Source of the DNA: Jackrogersella multiformis
Taxonomy: Eukaryota; Ascomycota; Sordariomycetes; Xylariales; Hypoxylaceae
DNA length: 64,000 bases
Direction: 5' to 3'
Assembly (NCBI GenBank): GCA_902806575.1
Contig: CADCXD010000002.1
Location: 124,001 to 188,000 of the forward strand
Part shown: positions 8,913-19,623 of the stretch, piece by piece
Layout of the letters: every line of letters starts with the position of its first letter
Position numbering within the stretch: the first letter of the stretch is position 1
Program-made: the position numbers and the translations under genes
The notes under the pieces: model-generated
The model's input: the letters and a program-made list of their open reading frames with translations, nothing else
Told to the model about the DNA's origin: nothing
Databases searched by the model: none

Positions 8913-11291
8913 TCATGCAAGCAGCCCAAATAGTAGACTTGTTCTCTTCCAATATTCCTGTGACATTTTTGCCAGCTTGTCCTTAGCTTCGTTTTCTAAA
9001 CCGGTCCTTTCGAATACTTCCTCCACAAAGCCTTCAAATGACTCCTCCGAGCTGACGTCGGCACCAAGACATTGCATCAGGAGGTGGATATCGTACAGCC
9101 ACTGAATATAAACATCCTTCATCTTCTCGGAATTCCCTTGTATAATATCTTCGCTCTTTGATGAATCTTCTGCAGTTTCTTCCGTTGGAGTACCGTCTTC
9201 CTGTAATGATGGCTTTTCCTCACTCGCCTCATTAGTTACTGGGCCATCCCTGGCTTCGGAGTTAAGTTCCTCGCGCCATACTTCGACGAGCTGCTGGCCA
9301 AAAACTCGCTTGAGGACACCAACGGCGGTAGGTGTCCAAAGGTCTAAACCAGCGTCCCCCATAGACATGATGAGATTGCGTAGTAGTGTGAATGTGCCGG
9401 GTGACGGTTGTGCTGGCAAGGCGGGCTCTCCTTCCCACAGAGCTCGGCCGGCCACTCGCCTCTTCGTTAAGACGGTCGAAGCAAATTCCTCGAGCGGGGA
9501 GATCGACACGTGAGCTGCGAGTTTCTCGTGTAGAGACGGGACGCTCTCCAAGCCGAAAGACTTGATGCCCTCGAGCTTGGGTAACTGACCGCGAATGTCC
9601 CTTAGAATTCGTAAGAGGTATATAGAAATAGGGCCATTGTCCGGACTATCCAATTTGGACTTCCAGGCAGTTGCTAGATGTCCATGTAGGTCTTTGAACG
9701 CTCCCGCGATAGTTTCGTCTAGTTTTTTCTGCAGTAATTCGGGGTCGTCTTTGCTCAAAAACTTTTGTCGTTCCGCGATGACATCCTCGTCCTCTATCTC
9801 CTCTATGTCGTCATCCCAACGCTGACGCTTGAGCTGGTCGATCGAGTCGCTCGCGCTGTCGACGAGATGACGCCACGACTCGTAGCTCGTGACCACTCGG
9901 GCGACAGCGTCGTTTCTCCCGTACAGACGAGAGACGACTTCATGGGTGACGTGGGTTGCGCCACCCAAGGTATCCATATCCAGCATCTCCTCATCCCACA
10001 TGCCGCGGTGCTGGTCGGTCGCGCCTGGCTGCCACGCCTCGAGCGTCGCGGTCACCTCGGATCCAACCAGCTTGAGCTTGGCGACCTTAGTCTCTAAAAT
10101 ATACAAGAGACGATCGTCGATGGCTCCCCGTAGGCCGTTGAGCATGACAGACGGGTCGAAGCCCCTAGCTTTTCCACCATCCTTAATCCAATGCTGAAGA
10201 ACGCTTGTCCGCAGATCCACGATAGTCTTAAACTCGGAAACGTGCTCCAGGGCCCTGGTGAGACCTTGGAGAAGAATCTCACCACCTTTCGTCGCCCAAC
10301 TCGTAAGCATTTCTTTGGCCTGTCTCCCGTCCAGGTCGTCGTGTCGGATGAAGGGAGTGAAATACTGTATCTCGTCCCCGCACCACTTCTCAAGTACGTC
10401 TAGCCGAAGACCCTCTAACCCTTGAAGCGACTCGTCTGCCAACAAGTGCTGCTTCTTGAGTCGGGACAACGCATCCGAGAGCTTACTAGGCACCAAAGCC
10501 TGCACATCCAACAGTGTTCTCGTATACAAATCAAGACCCTTCAAAACGCTCTCGGTATCCCTTTCCTTCTCGTGCTCTTCGGGATCGAACTCGTAGGTTA
10601 TAGCTTCCGCCCTGACACTTAGGAAGTGGCGTAGTACATCCCTTGCCCCAGAACTAGAGGCCAGGCTATACGCAGTCAAGGCCTTCAGAATATCGCTGCG
10701 GTCCGCCCCGTCGCTAATCTTCTCCAGCACTTTCTTGACAGCCCTGAGCAGTCTCCTCCTCAGGCTGTTCATACTCTTCCTCGCGCCCTCGACTGCAGCC
10801 TTCACTTCCATACCCACGCCATCAGCACCGAAACTCGAGACGAGCAAGCGCTTCAGAACGAGCACCTTAGCCGCGAGCACCAAGCGCTCGCCCCTGCCTT
10901 CGGGCGCGCCCTCCAACAGCCTCGCCACAGCCAAGCCGCAAGCAGCCAGCAGCCTGATGCGCGCCGCGGCGCTCATCCTGGCCTCGAGGTTGGCGACGGC
11001 GTGGAAGCCGCCTAGGTTGGTGATCTTGGCGCCGACGGCGGCGCGGCCGCACATGCCGCCCATGCCGGCGAGGATGTCCTGGGCGGCCAGCATGTCGGCG
11101 CGCATGCGCACGATGGCGTCGGCGGTGCCCAGCAGCTCGCGGTAGGAGCTCCCGACCTGGGTGCGCAGGCGCGCCGACTTCTCGTCGATCTGCACGTGCA
11201 GGCTCTTGTGGATGGCCCGGATCTGGGGCAGCGTGTGCGCGGCGAAGACCTGCGACGAGCTGGTGAAGGTGGATGTGTCGGGGGTGGCCAT
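8913..11291 (-). CDS. COG1: Conserved oligomeric Golgi complex subunit 1 (COG1)
   Basis: Single exon, 792 aa, ATG at 11291. The N-terminus matches the Vps51/COG1 family: a VFAAHTLPQIRAIHK segment, then a long amphipathic helix with QVGSSYRELLGTADAIVRM, the usual start of Cog1. The rest is mainly helical with no membrane segment, as expected for a tethering-complex subunit. COG is an eight-subunit cytosolic complex on Golgi membranes that tethers retrograde intra-Golgi vesicles and keeps glycosyltransferases in place; Cog1 bridges the two lobes. The C-terminal third includes a low-complexity acidic stretch (around residues 660-705) of the type that varies between species. The gene is convergent with the isomerase gene (86-base gap, so transcripts probably overlap) and divergent from the F-box-like gene. 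Confidence 0.87.
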   Translation of the reverse strand: MATPDTSTFTSSSQVFAAHTLPQIRAIHKSLHVQIDEKSARLRTQVGSSYRELLGTADAIVRMRADMLAAQDILAGMGGMCGRAAVGAKITNLGGFHAVANLEARMSAAARIRLLAACGLAVARLLEGAPEGRGERLVLAAKVLVLKRLLVSSFGADGVGMEVKAAVEGARKSMNSLRRRLLRAVKKVLEKISDGADRSDILKALTAYSLASSSGARDVLRHFLSVRAEAITYEFDPEEHEKERDTESVLKGLDLYTRTLLDVQALVPSKLSDALSRLKKQHLLADESLQGLEGLRLDVLEKWCGDEIQYFTPFIRHDDLDGRQAKEMLTSWATKGGEILLQGLTRALEHVSEFKTIVDLRTSVLQHWIKDGGKARGFDPSVMLNGLRGAIDDRLLYILETKVAKLKLVGSEVTATLEAWQPGATDQHRGMWDEEMLDMDTLGGATHVTHEVVSRLYGRNDAVARVVTSYESWRHLVDSASDSIDQLKRQRWDDDIEEIEDEDVIAERQKFLSKDDPELLQKKLDETIAGAFKDLHGHLATAWKSKLDSPDNGPISIYLLRILRDIRGQLPKLEGIKSFGLESVPSLHEKLAAHVSISPLEEFASTVLTKRRVAGRALWEGEPALPAQPSPGTFTLLRNLIMSMGDAGLDLWTPTAVGVLKRVFGQQLVEVWREELNSEARDGPVTNEASEEKPSLQEDGTPTEETAEDSSKSEDIIQGNSEKMKDVYIQWLYDIHLLMQCLGADVSSEESFEGFVEEVFERTGLENEAKDKLAKMSQEYWKRTSLLFGLLA

Positions 11292-11832
11292 TGTGGTTGT
11301 TGGTGTCGGTATTTGTATTGGTGCTGTTATTGTTGGCCGTCTGGAGAGGTTAGGGAGGGATGACGACGGGGGTCGAGATTGTTGGTTATCGCATCGGTCG
11401 TTGGCTGCATGGGAGTGGGTGTGAGTGTTTTGTTGGCGCTTTCGGTGGTTTAGGTTGTTAAGAAGTTGGCCAGCTTTAATTAAAAAATGGGGTTTGCATT
11501 AGGGATTGCATAAAGCACAAATAGCATAAAAATGGTTTAAACGGTAATCTGCTTTAACCTTTTGACGGTGGTTAGCTTCGATTTCTTTTACGGAGATTGT
11601 CCGTTTAAATATTATCCGTTTCTTATAACTTAACAGCGTCGTTGGTACCGATCTGTAGGGTCTGTCAAATACTACTCTTAACCAACATTTTGTACATATA
11701 TTCTAAATAGGGCTGGCTACCTACCTAGGTAGGCTTTCATAATAATCACAGCTTTAGTTTTTGTTGAAGTTCCAACATTAATCATTATCTTCACGCATTC
11801 GCAATTTATACCATTATTATTCCAGATTTTAC
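11292..11832. promoter_or_regulatory. Divergent promoter region, COG1 / F-box-like gene
   Basis: This 541-base spacer separates two divergent ATGs. The COG1 side is G/T-rich with TGTTGG-like repeats. The centre is AT-rich, and a CTACCTACCTAGGTAGG copy lies near 11717-11733. I see no individually convincing factor site. Confidence 0.4.
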
Positions 11833-13392
11833 ATGTGCCGTGACCGGTTCGAAACAATGGCATACAATGAATCTACTTCTCAATATCACTTCGAATACAA
11901 CAGGTTCATTTTCAACTTACCTCCAGAGCTGATAGATAACATTCTCGACAATCTTTGTCCTGTTGGATCTCTTACTGCCTACGAGTCTGTTGCTGAGAGG
12001 CCTAACATATGCTATGGTTATGTCCAGTCGCGATTCACTTTCGCAAGTCTCAGCCGCACTTCTAAATTCATCCATCCAATCGCCACTCAATATCTCTATA
12101 TGACCGTGATTCTGCAAGATCGTACGGAACTGTTCTGCCTCTTTCGTACACTTGCTAGTCGTCCTTGCTTACGCGGTTTGGTTCGCTCTTTTGCTTGGGC
12201 CGGCATTCTATCAACCGTGGGTATCGAGCCAGGGGCAGCAGCTGGCCTTGGGGAAGAAGAAGATCGCGCAGGTATCAAAGCAGCAGATTGGCTGGCCAAA
12301 TCAAAGTGGCCTTCTGATCCCGGCGATGTTGTTATCGCCGATCATATGGGCATTGCAGCTACCGGTATCCTGCAAAGCTGGAGGATTCTCGGTGCTGTGC
12401 TGGGCATGATGTTGGAAGTCAAGTCGCTGTTCATGTTGCAAGGTCGATTGGCAAGTCCATCGATACCGAGTCCTGCCCCTAATCCGCCCTGTCCGGAACA
12501 AGATGCAGTGTGGGATTTAATGCGTCCACCAGAACATCCAAAACATTCCCCTAGTTATCGGTTTCTTCGCCAGCTTGAACGAATAATACTCGAACCTCAC
12601 AGTGATTTACTATATGGGCAGAACGTGGCTGACACCCTATTGATATTATTGCTTACCACCACATCTCTCCGACGAATTGAGCTGAAGTCTTTTGATCAAA
12701 TTGACTTTGTGGCCGAGGTACTTTTAGAGAAAACCGGTCTTGGTTCCGTCCCGACTGTTAAGGAACTATTGCTTCTCCGTGCTAGAACTCCCTTCGGGAA
12801 TATCGCAAGCCTGGTGGCTCTATTCCCGAAAATTGTGTCACTTGAGGTCGAATACGCCGATGGCTGTTCAGATTTCGCTACCGTCCCGGCTCCCCCTCGA
12901 GTCGCCGAGATTGGGTCAGCTCTAAGTAGTCTCTCGACAACTCTGGAGACTCTCTCTATTACTACTATTCGACCAGCATATCAGTGGAAGCATATGCAGT
13001 GGGAGGAGGATGGTGTAACAGGATGGTTAAACAGAAATGCGCCAGTTTGTCTTACGAATTTGAACCAGATGACAGCACTGAAGCATTTAACGACGGAATC
13101 AGTCTGGCTCTTTGGCAGGGTAGATCTCGCCGACGCACTTCAGCTTCCATATCGACTTCCACCGAATCTCGTCCGCTTCACACTCATCGACTATTGGGGC
13201 TCTATGAATATACAAGGTAACCGAGAACCATTCTATCCCTCGTTTCCATACGACTGGCTACCATCCGAGTTTTATAATCAGGTTTTTATAAAGCTATACG
13301 AAAAGTGTGTAGATTGCCTCCCAGAAACTGCTCGAGAGCATCGGAGTACAATTCTCGATCTCCACGCCGAAGTTCGAGGAGGCTCAGCGTGA
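11833..13392 (+). CDS. F-box-like domain protein
   Basis: Single exon, 519 aa from the first ATG. A second in-frame ATG at 11857 (MAYNES) has the better context (an A at -3 and G at +4), so the true product may be 511 aa. Residues about 26-85 read FNLPPELIDNILDNL followed by FASLSRTSKFIHPIATQYLY, the pattern of fungal F-box-like domains, which bind Skp1. The remainder is Leu-rich with irregular repeats and could form a solenoid. Family members recruit substrates to SCF ubiquitin ligases, but this substrate cannot be inferred. Codon use is less GC-biased than in the neighbouring COG1 and isomerase genes, which is common for the expanded, fast-evolving fungal F-box families. The F-box call is from pattern only. 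Confidence 0.72.
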   Translation: MCRDRFETMAYNESTSQYHFEYNRFIFNLPPELIDNILDNLCPVGSLTAYESVAERPNICYGYVQSRFTFASLSRTSKFIHPIATQYLYMTVILQDRTELFCLFRTLASRPCLRGLVRSFAWAGILSTVGIEPGAAAGLGEEEDRAGIKAADWLAKSKWPSDPGDVVIADHMGIAATGILQSWRILGAVLGMMLEVKSLFMLQGRLASPSIPSPAPNPPCPEQDAVWDLMRPPEHPKHSPSYRFLRQLERIILEPHSDLLYGQNVADTLLILLLTTTSLRRIELKSFDQIDFVAEVLLEKTGLGSVPTVKELLLLRARTPFGNIASLVALFPKIVSLEVEYADGCSDFATVPAPPRVAEIGSALSSLSTTLETLSITTIRPAYQWKHMQWEEDGVTGWLNRNAPVCLTNLNQMTALKHLTTESVWLFGRVDLADALQLPYRLPPNLVRFTLIDYWGSMNIQGNREPFYPSFPYDWLPSEFYNQVFIKLYEKCVDCLPETAREHRSTILDLHAEVRGGSA

Positions 13393-16300
13393 CTTAAGTT
13401 GGGCAAATATAGGCTAATAATAGGATGCTCTCATGAAAGGGTCCTGATAGTTCTGGCAACTCCGAAGCGGTTATATCAGATAGGAGGGCATGTAGGAGTC
13501 GGTGTCCTTACAACTCTGCGAAGCCGTGCTTGCTAAATTGTACAGTCAGCCTAGCCGTTTTCTTTCGAGGTCAGTTTTTATTTAATAAGCGGTCGCCCAT
13601 ACCCTTTTCCAATCCAAAGTCTGATATGTTCAACTTTTCGAGAAATACCCTTATCAAAACTCCTGTTTACTATTAACTTTTAAGTAAAAACTAAGAAAGA
13701 GGGTTTGTGTCTTTATCATCAATAGATATTAAAAGCTCCAGATTGAGGTTTGCCTGCATGATAATGACACAGGAGGGTTGTGATGACAATTGACTGCATA
13801 CTATATTATGTACTATCATTTTCCATTACATATTTTAAGACATGGATACCTCGACAAAGTTAAGGATAGTAATTACAAAGATCGGGGCCACTTGTTTTAA
13901 GAGAGATTAGATTCTAGCTGTCGATAGGTCTATATCTCGCATGAATGGCCACTCAGTTTGGTGGGGTTTCGAGGCACTACTCCTTAGCAGCTTTATCAGG
14001 TACAGAAAGGAGGGTTACGAGAGTGAACCCCTTTGTGCTTTGGTCACAAACCCGACGAAGGGAATGCTGACTCCCATCGCTTTTATCATCTAGACAAGCC
14101 TCGTTCTCTTGAGAAGTCTAGGTGACAACCACGGAATAAAATTGTTCTGGGAATCCCCCTAGCAAAAGGTATTGCACTAAATTTGGACAGTACGGAATGT
14201 GCGATAGTTGAGGTGGCGTTTAAAAGGCTTGAGTTTAGCAAATAGTCCCTCAGCTCTACGCCAGGCACATGGGAATTCCAGGCCTGGAATCAAGTGCTTT
14301 AGGATGTTGTGCTACCAACCTTTGGGTGATCATGATGCTAATATGCAGTAGAGGCATGCTAGATTTATATTGCCTTTCGTGTCACACTTGTGTTCCAGGC
14401 CATTCTGCCTCAGGGCTTGACTCGGATCTGTACGTCTAATTTTCACTGAGGCCAGACTACATATGTATTAGCTGTCGTTTCTCGAGGCTGGCCGATGAAC
14501 GGAAATACGGTCTATCTAGCGTCCCGCGGAGAAGCAACCGCGCTACCTCGTGCTAGTAACGTCATCTTGCGCTCTTAGTCTTCTGACTTGGTAACGGGTC
14601 CTTATCGGTGCGTAGCTGATCAAATCCGGCCAAAGGGCTCGTGACAGCGCGGGGCATCGTGAACAGTGCCGTCTTAGTAATGCAAACCATGGGAAGAGAG
14701 AAAAGAGTTCCCCAGAGGCGATTAATCTCGATGGGTCTTGGGGTCCCTAGACCATTGGACTGTTTCGAGTAAAACTCGTGATCATCAGCTCATTCGCAAT
14801 GTTTCCCCGCATCCGCGAAGAGCTACAGACATGACAACTATAAGCTTAGGATTTAGTAGAAGTAGGTGTCGATGACTGATAATAGATTCCGCTACGAGGG
14901 CCCACTAGCGCTGCTATGATGATGTGTATTTGCGCCTGCGAGGGAGGTTTCCTAAATACTTAAGTATGCGGGGGAGCGAATCAGGACGCAGTGATAAGAA
15001 AATGTATGAATGACAATGATAAAATGCAGAATGAGGTTCAAACTGCATGAGACTATTCTTGGCCCGTCGGTCTTAGTGTGACAGGGCCTCCCTACATTGA
15101 GGATGTAGATGGATGTAGATACTACATATCCAGCGTCGTATCATCGTAGCAGACGAGCGATAATGTTACGGGTGAAGCTGAGCAATCAATGCCAATCTTT
15201 CATCCGCGGGAAGAAGTTCGAGTTAAGATACCTACCTTAGGTACCTAGGTAGGTATGTAGGGTGCGGGTATGCGAGATACAACTGAAGATCTAATGCCTA
15301 GAGCTATTTCGAAAACAGGATAAAGATAATCAAGACAAGAAAAAAAGGAGCTCAAAATTTCCAGGTTACTGCGCTTATGGAGCGGTAGTTCGGAATATTC
15401 GTTTTTGGCGATATTGGACGGATGAGTTGGCAAGATTGCGATATGCAAAGCGGGAAAGGTAGGCTGATGTTGATGTCGCCGTGCCCGGTAGGCAGGTAGT
15501 TGGGCATTGCCGCAAGGTGAAGAAAACTTTGCATCGTTATCTGCCACGATATGACTCATGGCAATGCTTTGGAGCCCGAGACTCTCCAAGGACGACGTTC
15601 TATGTATGTATGGAGATGTTCAGGGTTCCCCACAGTCTTGTTTGATATATTAAATGGAGGTGTGTGTGTCTGTGTGTGTGTATACATAGGGCAATACTAC
15701 GTTAGGTACGGACTTACTAACCTGATAGCCAACGTAGCTTTGAATATATAGTTTCTATAGCCTATTTCCATATCCCCTTTTTATGAGATACCTAGTATCG
15801 ACTTTAGGATTGGTCTCCATGCGTAGTGTTCGGGCATTCACTCCGAGTGCAGCTTGTAGTGAGGTCGATCTCTCAACTTAACACATCAGCGTCTCCTTTT
15901 CTACACTCTAGATAGCTTCATCAATACCCCGGTGTGGCCCGTGGATGAGCGTCTGCTCGAGGATATTCAGGGTCCTAACCCCCAACAACCCCCCAACCGC
16001 CTCGTGCTGCAAGGGCAAGAGAAGTGGCAAGATGTGCTGTAGGTCCCTTGGTGCCTTGGTGCTTGGAAAACCTTATGTACATACATGATACCTGAAGGGT
16101 GGTGGCTTATAATACGGTGAGGGCTGATTTGTGGGGTTTCGGTTGAGAGGCACGCCTGGACATCCCACAGGGCGAATATTTACGTTAGGGGTATCGGATC
16201 AGCCGATCACTAAGGTCTTCAGCTACGTAAGTCTAATGACAACACATAAGAGGAATCCTAAGTAATCCCAAGTTCCTAACTACCTACAGGCATGAAACGG

Positions 16301-18021
16301 ATATCAGATCACGCTCCATCCCGTCAGGCTTATATACTTATGTAATTTTACGTACAGTAGTCGAAATTGAGGATCTCGAGGGAGGTCGGATGACGAGTTT
16401 TTAAGAAGATCTGTATGTATGAGGGACGTTAGAGTCCGCATGGAAGAAGTTGGAAATCTCTAGGCTGTGATTTAAAAGGAATAGGTTATCCGTTTAAATG
16501 GTACCTTGGTAGCTTTATCAGTACCTAAGTGTACACTAGTGTAGGTACCTAGGTAGCAGTGGATTCTCAAGTGTGTTACCGGCCTAATAAACCCTACTAG
16601 GTACTCGGTAATAGGGACTTGGGGGCCACTTCCAAGGTTCCAACTCAGGCTGGTGTGGTGGTGGTATCTTGGTACTTAGGTACGAGCTGTACAGAATAAC
16701 TGCCCAGGTGGGAGGCGCATGTGTGTGCATGGATGTATTATGTATCTATGTACCTAGGTACACTAGGTTAGGTACATAGTTCCAAGTCCAGGGTGTATGG
16801 ATGGGTGTGTACCTGACTCGAAGGGGGTGGCTACGTACCTACGTAAGTATCTTCAGGTCTTAGATTGTCCCCAGGTGCTAAGGTTGTTCTGTTTTATCTT
16901 TCTCGAATCAACCAAATCAGGCAGGCCACTTACCGACCCCTTCATAGGTAGTTACTACCTAGTAAGACACGACGGTTAATCATTCTTAGGTAGGTACTAT
17001 GTAGGTGTACTACGTACCTAGCTACATATGTAAATAGACAAATCATAATCAGATAGAAACACCTCCCGTGTTATCTACAGTTTACTTGGTAACCTTGGAA
17101 GGTTCGGTTCTCTTATTAGATGGTTCTAGGTCTTGGCTTTCATCAATATCCGTCGTTCCCGTTTCCCGTATCCCGTTCTCCTTCTTACCTACACAAGTTA
17201 TCCTACCTATCAACTATTAACAATTATTGGGCATCGAGATGGATGTATAATACCTAATATCTTCCAGGGCTACCTCGACTTTCTTTTCATTGTCTCACTT
17301 ATCAAGTTCTCTTTGTGAACACTTAACACCTGATAAAACATTCTGCGCCAAAGGTGTCGAAACCTGAAGCTCTCACGGATACGACGACATCCGTATCTTC
17401 TGGAATCAAGAGTTATCGTGCGTCATAGCGCCATTCATCGTCATCGCCTGTATCAGACTCGACCCCATCTGAAAGTTCGTATTGCGTGTGTCTCATGTCC
17501 GTACTGTTATGCCTCACCACCATTCTCATCGGACCCATTCGAAGAGCTGTTGCGCTCGCGACAAGACGGGGTTGTAGCAATCGAATTTGAGAGCTACATT
17601 AAAGGTCAAAAGGTGATCTGCAAAAAGACGACATCATCATCATTTTATTTCGAATTTCCACGTCTCCGGGTCCCTGTCGTGCGTCTAGGCTGCATCCCGC
17701 GTTCGACGAGACGCCTCGCTGTTACGTACGAGAATCGTGCACCCCTGGTGGAAGGCTGCACACGACCACCAATCCAATACTTCACCTACCTAAGTGTACG
17801 ATTCCAATCGCGGTAGCTGGCTTCCGATTCGGTAGCCATACCGGGAAAAAAAGGAACCATACTACTATTACATAGTACAGCGCACTTAGAGACACGTTCC
17901 TTGCGGAGCGTAGACCCGCTGGGCTCGATTAATTGCAGCAATAGGGCGACGGCTTATTTCTGTTACTAACATATTACGTTAAAACCCGGGTCTAGTCTCG
18001 AAATCAACCTTGGAAGTAAAC
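13393..18021. other. 4.6 kb gene-poor spacer rich in TAGG/ACCT repeats
   Basis: No supportable gene. The open frame at 17418-17816 has no ATG start (GTG), no domain and no clear homology signature. A (GT)n-type stretch lies at about 15659-15683. TACCTAGGTA-type palindromes cluster at 15233-15260, 16540-16560, 16680-16785 and 16985-17030. The last few hundred bases should hold the promoter and leader of the gene that starts at 18022. Confidence 0.5.
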
Positions 18022-19623
18022 ATGATGGTTCCGAGGTCCTTTTTCTACTCTCGCAAGCAACCAATATCCCCGACTTCAGTACCCGTTGCGACATCGAAGG
18101 TATCTACACCTAAGCGGAAGGATGACCCACGTACTAAGAAGGACGCCACTCCTATCAAGTCTACGAATACTAGAACACCACCAAGAGACCTTAGTATGGC
18201 TAAGAGGAAAGGTCTACAGTCGGAAAGGTTATCTCCCCCAAGCGGTAGCCCGCCAAGTGCAACGTTGGAGAACGCTGTCGCACGACCAAATACTCCTTCT
18301 AGCGCTGTACAGATTCCCATGAAATCGAAGCAAGATGCTGCATACGCACATAGATTACGGCCTCATGCGCATGCGCATCGAAACCACTTCTCTCCGAGGC
18401 GGAATCCCCGAGATGCGCATTCCCCTGATGCCATCCCTCCGTCGGTGGCCGCATTGCTTGCTATCACTAGCATTCCCCCGCCTAATCGGCGTATGAGGTC
18501 ACGACAAGGGCAATCTAGGGATTCGTCTAGAGATTCGCGGATGACCGTGGATTCTATCGTGCCTCGGTCGCAGGTCTCCGAGAAGGAATTGAGCCAGGAG
18601 CTTAGCGAAGAGCTATCTCGAGATCTGAGCGATGTGAGCGTCACATCTTATGACCGAAGCCCAATGGATGTATTACTCAGCCCACCCGATGAGCTCGATG
18701 AAGATGGGGTATCTATCAATAGCGACAGCGCATTTACGTCAGTTCTTTCGACCCGCGCAGCATCATTTGAGAGTGTACCATCTCTAGGCGATTCATTGGG
18801 TACTAGTTTTGTTACTTCTATCGACTCTCCTATAACTCCGCGGGGAAGGAGGCCACGGCCACCGAGACGTTCATTGGAGCCTGTGTCTTCACCCCCTGGG
18901 GAACGTCTGGAACACCCACTCTCTATCAAGGACAATGCGGAAATTGATCAGCTCGATTTTGGTGCATTTACCTCAAAGCCAGGCCCGGCGGAGCAGAAAC
19001 AGTCTACGGGGTTGATGCCGCTCAAATCCGTCTTCAAGTCGAATTTAACAGCGTCGCTTCGTGCACTACGTTCTGCAGCTCGGACCTTGTCCAACTTCAC
19101 TGCTTCGTCGATACCCCCGGATGATTTTCTCACTAGATCCATACTCACAATCGACCCGCGGGTCCCGTTCACCGACGAGAGGATGCCCCCTGTCCTAGAA
19201 GAGCCTAGCGAAGCAATGCGTCGCTACTTGAACCCAACCACCAACTTACGCCCTGAGTCACGTGCACGATCGTCAGTCCGTAGCTATACGGCTTCGATTC
19301 AAATGCAAACCTATAAAATCCAGAGATCGAGGAGCACACCGGCAGCCGGCCGTTCAGCTAGCCAAACGGGCAATTCTAACAAATCCCCGGCCGTATTGGT
19401 ATTTCCCCCAGGTCCCCGGCAGCGAGAGATACGTGAGAACTCGGACTTCATCCGCATTGCTGTCCTGGAACATCTGATGCGCAAGCGCGGAAAATTCGAT
19501 GACCAACGCGAAGGACACGCGCGTTGGCTTCTGCCTCCAAGAAAGTCCGCGTCGAAGCCGTATGAAATTGGACTTGACGGCATTCCCGCTAGGTGGATTG
19601 CAATCTCGCACGACGCGATCTGA
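18022..19623 (+). CDS. Conserved fungal protein of unknown function, largely disordered
   Basis: Single exon, 533 aa from the ATG at 18022 (a second ATG follows immediately). The open frame extends four codons further upstream without an ATG. Residues 1-300 are Ser/Pro/Arg-rich and predicted disordered, with a short His/Arg patch near 115-130. The C-terminal 200 residues are more ordered: SLRALRSAARTLSNFTA, then DFLTRSILTIDPRVPFTDERMPP, RRYLNPTTN, SYTASIQMQTYKIQRSR, ENSDFIRIAVLEHLMRKRGKFDDQR and a closing GIPARWIAISHD. From memory this C-terminal pattern recurs in uncharacterised ascomycete proteins. I know no function. No signal peptide or membrane segment is visible. Confidence 0.75.
   Translation: MMVPRSFFYSRKQPISPTSVPVATSKVSTPKRKDDPRTKKDATPIKSTNTRTPPRDLSMAKRKGLQSERLSPPSGSPPSATLENAVARPNTPSSAVQIPMKSKQDAAYAHRLRPHAHAHRNHFSPRRNPRDAHSPDAIPPSVAALLAITSIPPPNRRMRSRQGQSRDSSRDSRMTVDSIVPRSQVSEKELSQELSEELSRDLSDVSVTSYDRSPMDVLLSPPDELDEDGVSINSDSAFTSVLSTRAASFESVPSLGDSLGTSFVTSIDSPITPRGRRPRPPRRSLEPVSSPPGERLEHPLSIKDNAEIDQLDFGAFTSKPGPAEQKQSTGLMPLKSVFKSNLTASLRALRSAARTLSNFTASSIPPDDFLTRSILTIDPRVPFTDERMPPVLEEPSEAMRRYLNPTTNLRPESRARSSVRSYTASIQMQTYKIQRSRSTPAAGRSASQTGNSNKSPAVLVFPPGPRQREIRENSDFIRIAVLEHLMRKRGKFDDQREGHARWLLPPRKSASKPYEIGLDGIPARWIAISHDAI

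Noticed and set aside
17418..17816. 132-codon frame upstream of the 18 kb gene
   Set aside because: It begins at GTG, has no ATG upstream in frame, and the product resembles no family. Probably chance or leader sequence.
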